Assembly: GCF_020080835.1 (NCBI RefSeq)
Contig: NC_058167.1
Span: forward strand, 14,779,403-14,843,402
Length of the DNA stretch: 64,000 nucleotides
Direction: 5' to 3'
Origin: Cotesia glomerata
Lineage: Eukaryota > Arthropoda > Insecta > Hymenoptera > Braconidae
Made by a program: the position numbers and the translations under genes. Of the stretch, positions 60,187 through 64,000 are shown one piece after another (within the stretch, counting starts at the first letter, position 1; each line of letters starts with the position of its first letter). Below the pieces are notes generated by a model. That model saw only the letters and a program-made list of their open reading frames with translations, did not search any database and was not told the origin of the DNA.

Positions 60187-63100
60187 CTGAAGCATCAACC
60201 AAAAACATCTATAATGCCATCGTTCAGAGTTAAATGCCTACAAAAAGCTACTTCATCTCCAGCCTCCGTCTCAAGGGATCAAAAATAAAAAATAAAGAAC
60301 AGAAAGTAAACGAAAATCGAGGACATCCAGACATTGTTGTTTTGTTGTTGGTAATACAACCAGTACCGGTGTGACGACCTAGAATCGGTGAAAAAGTATG
60401 CTCAGATACACTCCCATTCAGATTATACAGAACGAGATTGCATCGATGCATCCAGACTTTCTACTGCTCAATGTTTGTTATTTTACTTTAAGAATTAATC
60501 TTTTTAAAAGTTCTTATTTCAATAGAATCTTGTTATGATAAATTGAAATATTTTTCTTTACAATTTTAAAAAATTGATGACACAATTAAAGATTTATAAT
60601 GATAAAACTCTTTAATAAATTCGTCAACCTAAATTTTGATGACTTAGAATCCTAAATCATGAGCCAGTTTTTCGTTCATGTATTAACAATGATAATTAAA
60701 TTTTAATTATTGATTGAAAAATTGGCCCTAACAATAAACAAGACAGTAGTAATAAAAAGAAAGAGCAATAAACTGTAAAAAATGAGATAAATATTAAAGT
60801 TAGATCGAAAATTTAAGAGAAAATAAAAAAATAAATTATTGCACGCCTCATAATTCATGACTTCTGAAGGCTAAGCAATTTTGTGCTCTTAAAATACTTC
60901 TATCACAACTATATTGCACTTATAGGATAATATGAGTCAAAATAAATCAAGAACATACTCTAAATAATTATTTTATGAGGCATAACTTATATTTATTTAG
61001 ATTTTTTAATAAAAATTTTTTACTTAAGAAATAAAACAATAACTAAACATGTAAAAATTATATAAATTTATAATAACAAACAATATTTAATACAATTAAG
61101 CAAAATTCGCGAGGAATTGTAAACGTATTATACATTTAATTACAATCCTGCAGTTGCAAGAACTGATGTACAAATTTAAATATGTCAATAAATATCTTTA
61201 ATAATAATTATTATTATTTTATGTTGCTATTTTGAGAAAAATATTTCAATTTTTGGTCCGTATTTTTTTTTTTTTTTTTTTTTTTTTATTAGCTTCAGAA
61301 TCACATCAATTTTGTATTGCAGATGGCTGTATAATTAAATACGATATAATTTAATGATATGAGAATGCCGCGAAATATTTGATTACAAAATCAAAGCACA
61401 ATTTTATAAATCCCCGTTTATTTTAAAAGTCGGTAATACGTCTTATTATTTTCTTAAAAATTAAATAAGCGTTAGGAGGTGTGTACTTTTGGATTTTCCA
61501 AATTTCCCTTCATCTATTTCTGAAAACTCCAATCATTTTCACTTCACTTAAGGTTTATATACTGATTGCTCATTGCTGATGATTATGTCGGCAGTTTACC
61601 TACTAGCTCTCAAGACTAAGATTCAGACTGGACTCTTTTTATTATTTTTATTATTAATTGCTTGTCGCTTACTCGGCAGTGGCCTCGAGTAATTCATACC
61701 CGATAATTTGGGTTATTTTTAACCAATAGAGCACCCTTTTGTTTCACCCACAGCTCGCAGCTCACAACTCACAGCATAGCGTGAGCGCAACGGTCCTTTG
61801 TTAAATAAATTGGTTGTACAGCCGCGACGATTACGCGACCCGCTACGACGTTTAATATTCTAAGTGCTTTTCGTTCTCCGGTAACCGATCACGATGAGCT
61901 AACTTTTTAAATAAATTTATTTGCTCGAGAATCTTTCCTATTAAATATAATAGACATGTCATTTTTATTTTTAGGCTTTTACTTTTAACTGCCCCGGTTT
62001 AATTGTTTTACCAACTAATGCTACTGAAATTTTATTAAACTTTTAAATATGTTTGCTTCTGCATTCTAGATACTACCTACGTAATTATTTTAAATTAGCC
62101 GAGGAAATTGTACCATTGGGACATTGATCTGAATGACCTCTTTTAAATATTCAAGAGATTAATTTTTTTACCCGTACACTAAATCATTCATTAGATAGAG
62201 AACAAAAAACTACCCCGTAATTGAACTAATCATTTTTTTTTTATAAAAATAGATTACAAATTGTCTATTAACTATCTAATTAATTGTTGGGTTCAAGTTT
62301 TCATTTTTTTAATTACTTATAATGTTAATTTTTTAATTTTTTAATTATTTTTTTAGTGAAAATTAAACATTATATTCATTAAAGTAATATTAAATAAAAA
62401 TAATGATCAAAACACCAAATAACAGAATTTTAAAATTGAAATTAAAAATTTGGGATTAATTTCGTTTAAATAATTAAAATTTTTCAGATAATTATGCAAA
62501 AAAAATATGTAAATATTATTTTTTAAAAATATAAATCAAGTGAAAAAATTGAAGAAAGATAATTGAACCTTCAATTATAATTTAGCAAGTCTTAAAAATT
62601 CAATCTGAAGCATTAAAAAAATACAAACTCACTCACTCTAGTAATGAGAATAAGTAACACAGGACTATCCAGTTTACAGAGACAAAAAGTTTGTCGGAAT
62701 TTCCGCGCTTTGATGGTAATTAGGTAATTACTGTTGTAATGAAGTCAGTAGTTGCTGTATTATCAAATTGTTAATGTAACACAATTGCAGTTGTACTTAC
62801 AGTATTTATTATGTTAAATAACGGAATGAAATTATTAAAAAATTCTGTGGAAGTTAATGCTCTAATATCCCGATCACAATAAGCCAAAACTTCGAAACTA
62901 TCAATAAATAATTGATCCTATCCTTTCGTCGATAAAACTTATCTAACACGTTAGTCTTATACTATTATTTCCCGCGTCGCATAGCCTCGGGCCTCAGGGG
63001 GATGCAAATTCTGTCGTAAAGTGCTCTCGCGTGATTCTATCCAGGAAAATTTTAACTTCGAACACAATCCCATACTCATATAATATACATAAGCGGGCCA

Positions 63101-64000
63101 ATTACTTTACTTTCTAACAGTATACTCAAAATAAGTCGCTGTTATTTACTTAATTTAATAGCAATTTTTACCAAAATATCTTTATATATTATGTAAATTA
63201 TCCTTTATGACTCATGAGACTCAAAAAATATTGACTTGATTAAAGAAAACAATTTAAAAACTAAGAATATTATTTTGAAAAGTTTAATTGTTTTAAATTA
63301 AGGCTAAAAATTCTTGAATATTATAAAATTTATAGTACTTGATTTTCCACGTTTCTATTTTTTTATATCAGCTTGACGACTTTAGAATGTCTGACTAAGT
63401 AAATATATATGGACAGCTCTATTTAAATTAAATAAAAACTATTTCGATCAATTTGATTAATTTCTTTGACAACAAAATTCTTGATAATTATCAAAAATAT
63501 ATCTTTTATCAATAAAATTTTCACAATTAATTTTTTTCAGCGTAAGATATTTACAACTGTAAAGATCTAATTCATGAGAATTCGCAGTAATTCGCAGAAA
63601 TTCAGACACACAGGCACAAAGATCTAATTCATGAGTTTGAAAAATATTTTCATTATATAAAGCTGCTAATATTTAAAATACATTCTGAGTATATTTTTTA
63701 TATATTCGACATTTATATTTATCATACAAAAAAATATATTTTGCGTATATTTTTCTTATATCAGAAATATATTTTTTATATAACAAAAAACGGCCAAAAG
63801 TACTGTAATTAGAATATATTTGAAATATACGTGAAATATATTTTTATATATTTCACGTAAGGTAAAAGCCCCAATATATGATCATGTACCAGTATATGAT
63901 CATATATTGGGGCTTTTACCTTATATAATAAAGATATTTTATTTATATTCAAAATATAAAATGACATATATTTTTAATATATCCAAAATATATATTATTT
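60187..64000 (-). other. cac: upstream intron or 5' region of cac; start exon not found
   Basis: No open segment with a Met and a suitable donor was recognised. A less A+T-rich stretch at about 61655-61870 could be regulatory or a 5' UTR exon. A run of T lies at 61262-61287. Confidence 0.5.
63858..63923. repeat. perfect 28-bp-arm hairpin
   Basis: TAAGGTAAAAGCCCCAATAT plus eight more bases (63858-63885) is exactly mirrored at 63896-63923 around a 10-bp loop. The tip matches the MITE at 14935-15133. Confidence 0.9.

Noticed and set aside
60248..60451. 67-residue minus frame upstream of exon 1 as the N-terminus
   Set aside because: No suitable donor or phase and unlike Cav2 N-termini.
61262..61287. 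Homopolymer T run as a poly(A) tail of an inserted retroposon
   Set aside because: No adjacent element body or target duplication was found.

Overview
The window is A+T-rich eukaryotic DNA with long introns, many small inverted-repeat elements and tRNA-derived retroposons. It is almost filled by one gene on the minus strand: the insect Cav2 voltage-gated calcium channel alpha-1 subunit, orthologous to Drosophila cacophony (cac). Protein similarity, the very low GC of introns and the repeat style suggest an insect, plausibly a hymenopteran parasitoid; the species cannot be fixed from the sequence alone.

Layout (gene read from high to low coordinates). 64000-60187: intron or 5' region; the start codon exon is not in the window. 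60186-46372: N-terminus and channel domain I, with two alternative IS4 exons. 46098-43989: I-II loop, with two alternative beta-subunit-binding exons and a 21-nt microexon. 40338-38216: domain II and II-III loop. 37118-35051: domain III. 34905-23220: domain IV, with two alternative IVS2 exons, two alternative pore-loop exons, and the IVS6/EF-hand exon. 22479-9392: C-terminal tail with pre-IQ/IQ, a His/Tyr-rich exon, a 33-nt microexon and the last exon ending in the PDZ ligand DDWC. 9391-1: 3' UTR and flank, with no recognisable gene.

I placed 36 exons, each with GT and AG at its ends and with matching phases from exon to exon. One full-length choice of exons gives an uninterrupted 2,081-residue frame (2,092 with the 33-nt microexon), lacking only the extreme N-terminus. 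The four filter glutamates (EEEE), the S4 segments, the EF-hand, the IQ region, an RLPPTP RIM-BP site and the DDWC terminus are all present, so the gene looks functional as the presynaptic calcium channel.

The main biological point is the splicing architecture: four separate pairs of homologous exons (IS4, I-II loop/AID, IVS2, IV pore loop), two frame-preserving microexons, a 48-nt cassette candidate, and a terminal exon whose second frame would be reached by skipping one upstream exon. The rest of the window is repeats: a dispersed family carrying tandem ~245-bp palindromic units, several MITE families (including inverted copies flanking the domain I pore exon), a retroposon with a 20-bp target duplication that appears to combine tRNA-like and 5S-like parts, and a tRNA-like gene interrupted in its anticodon loop.
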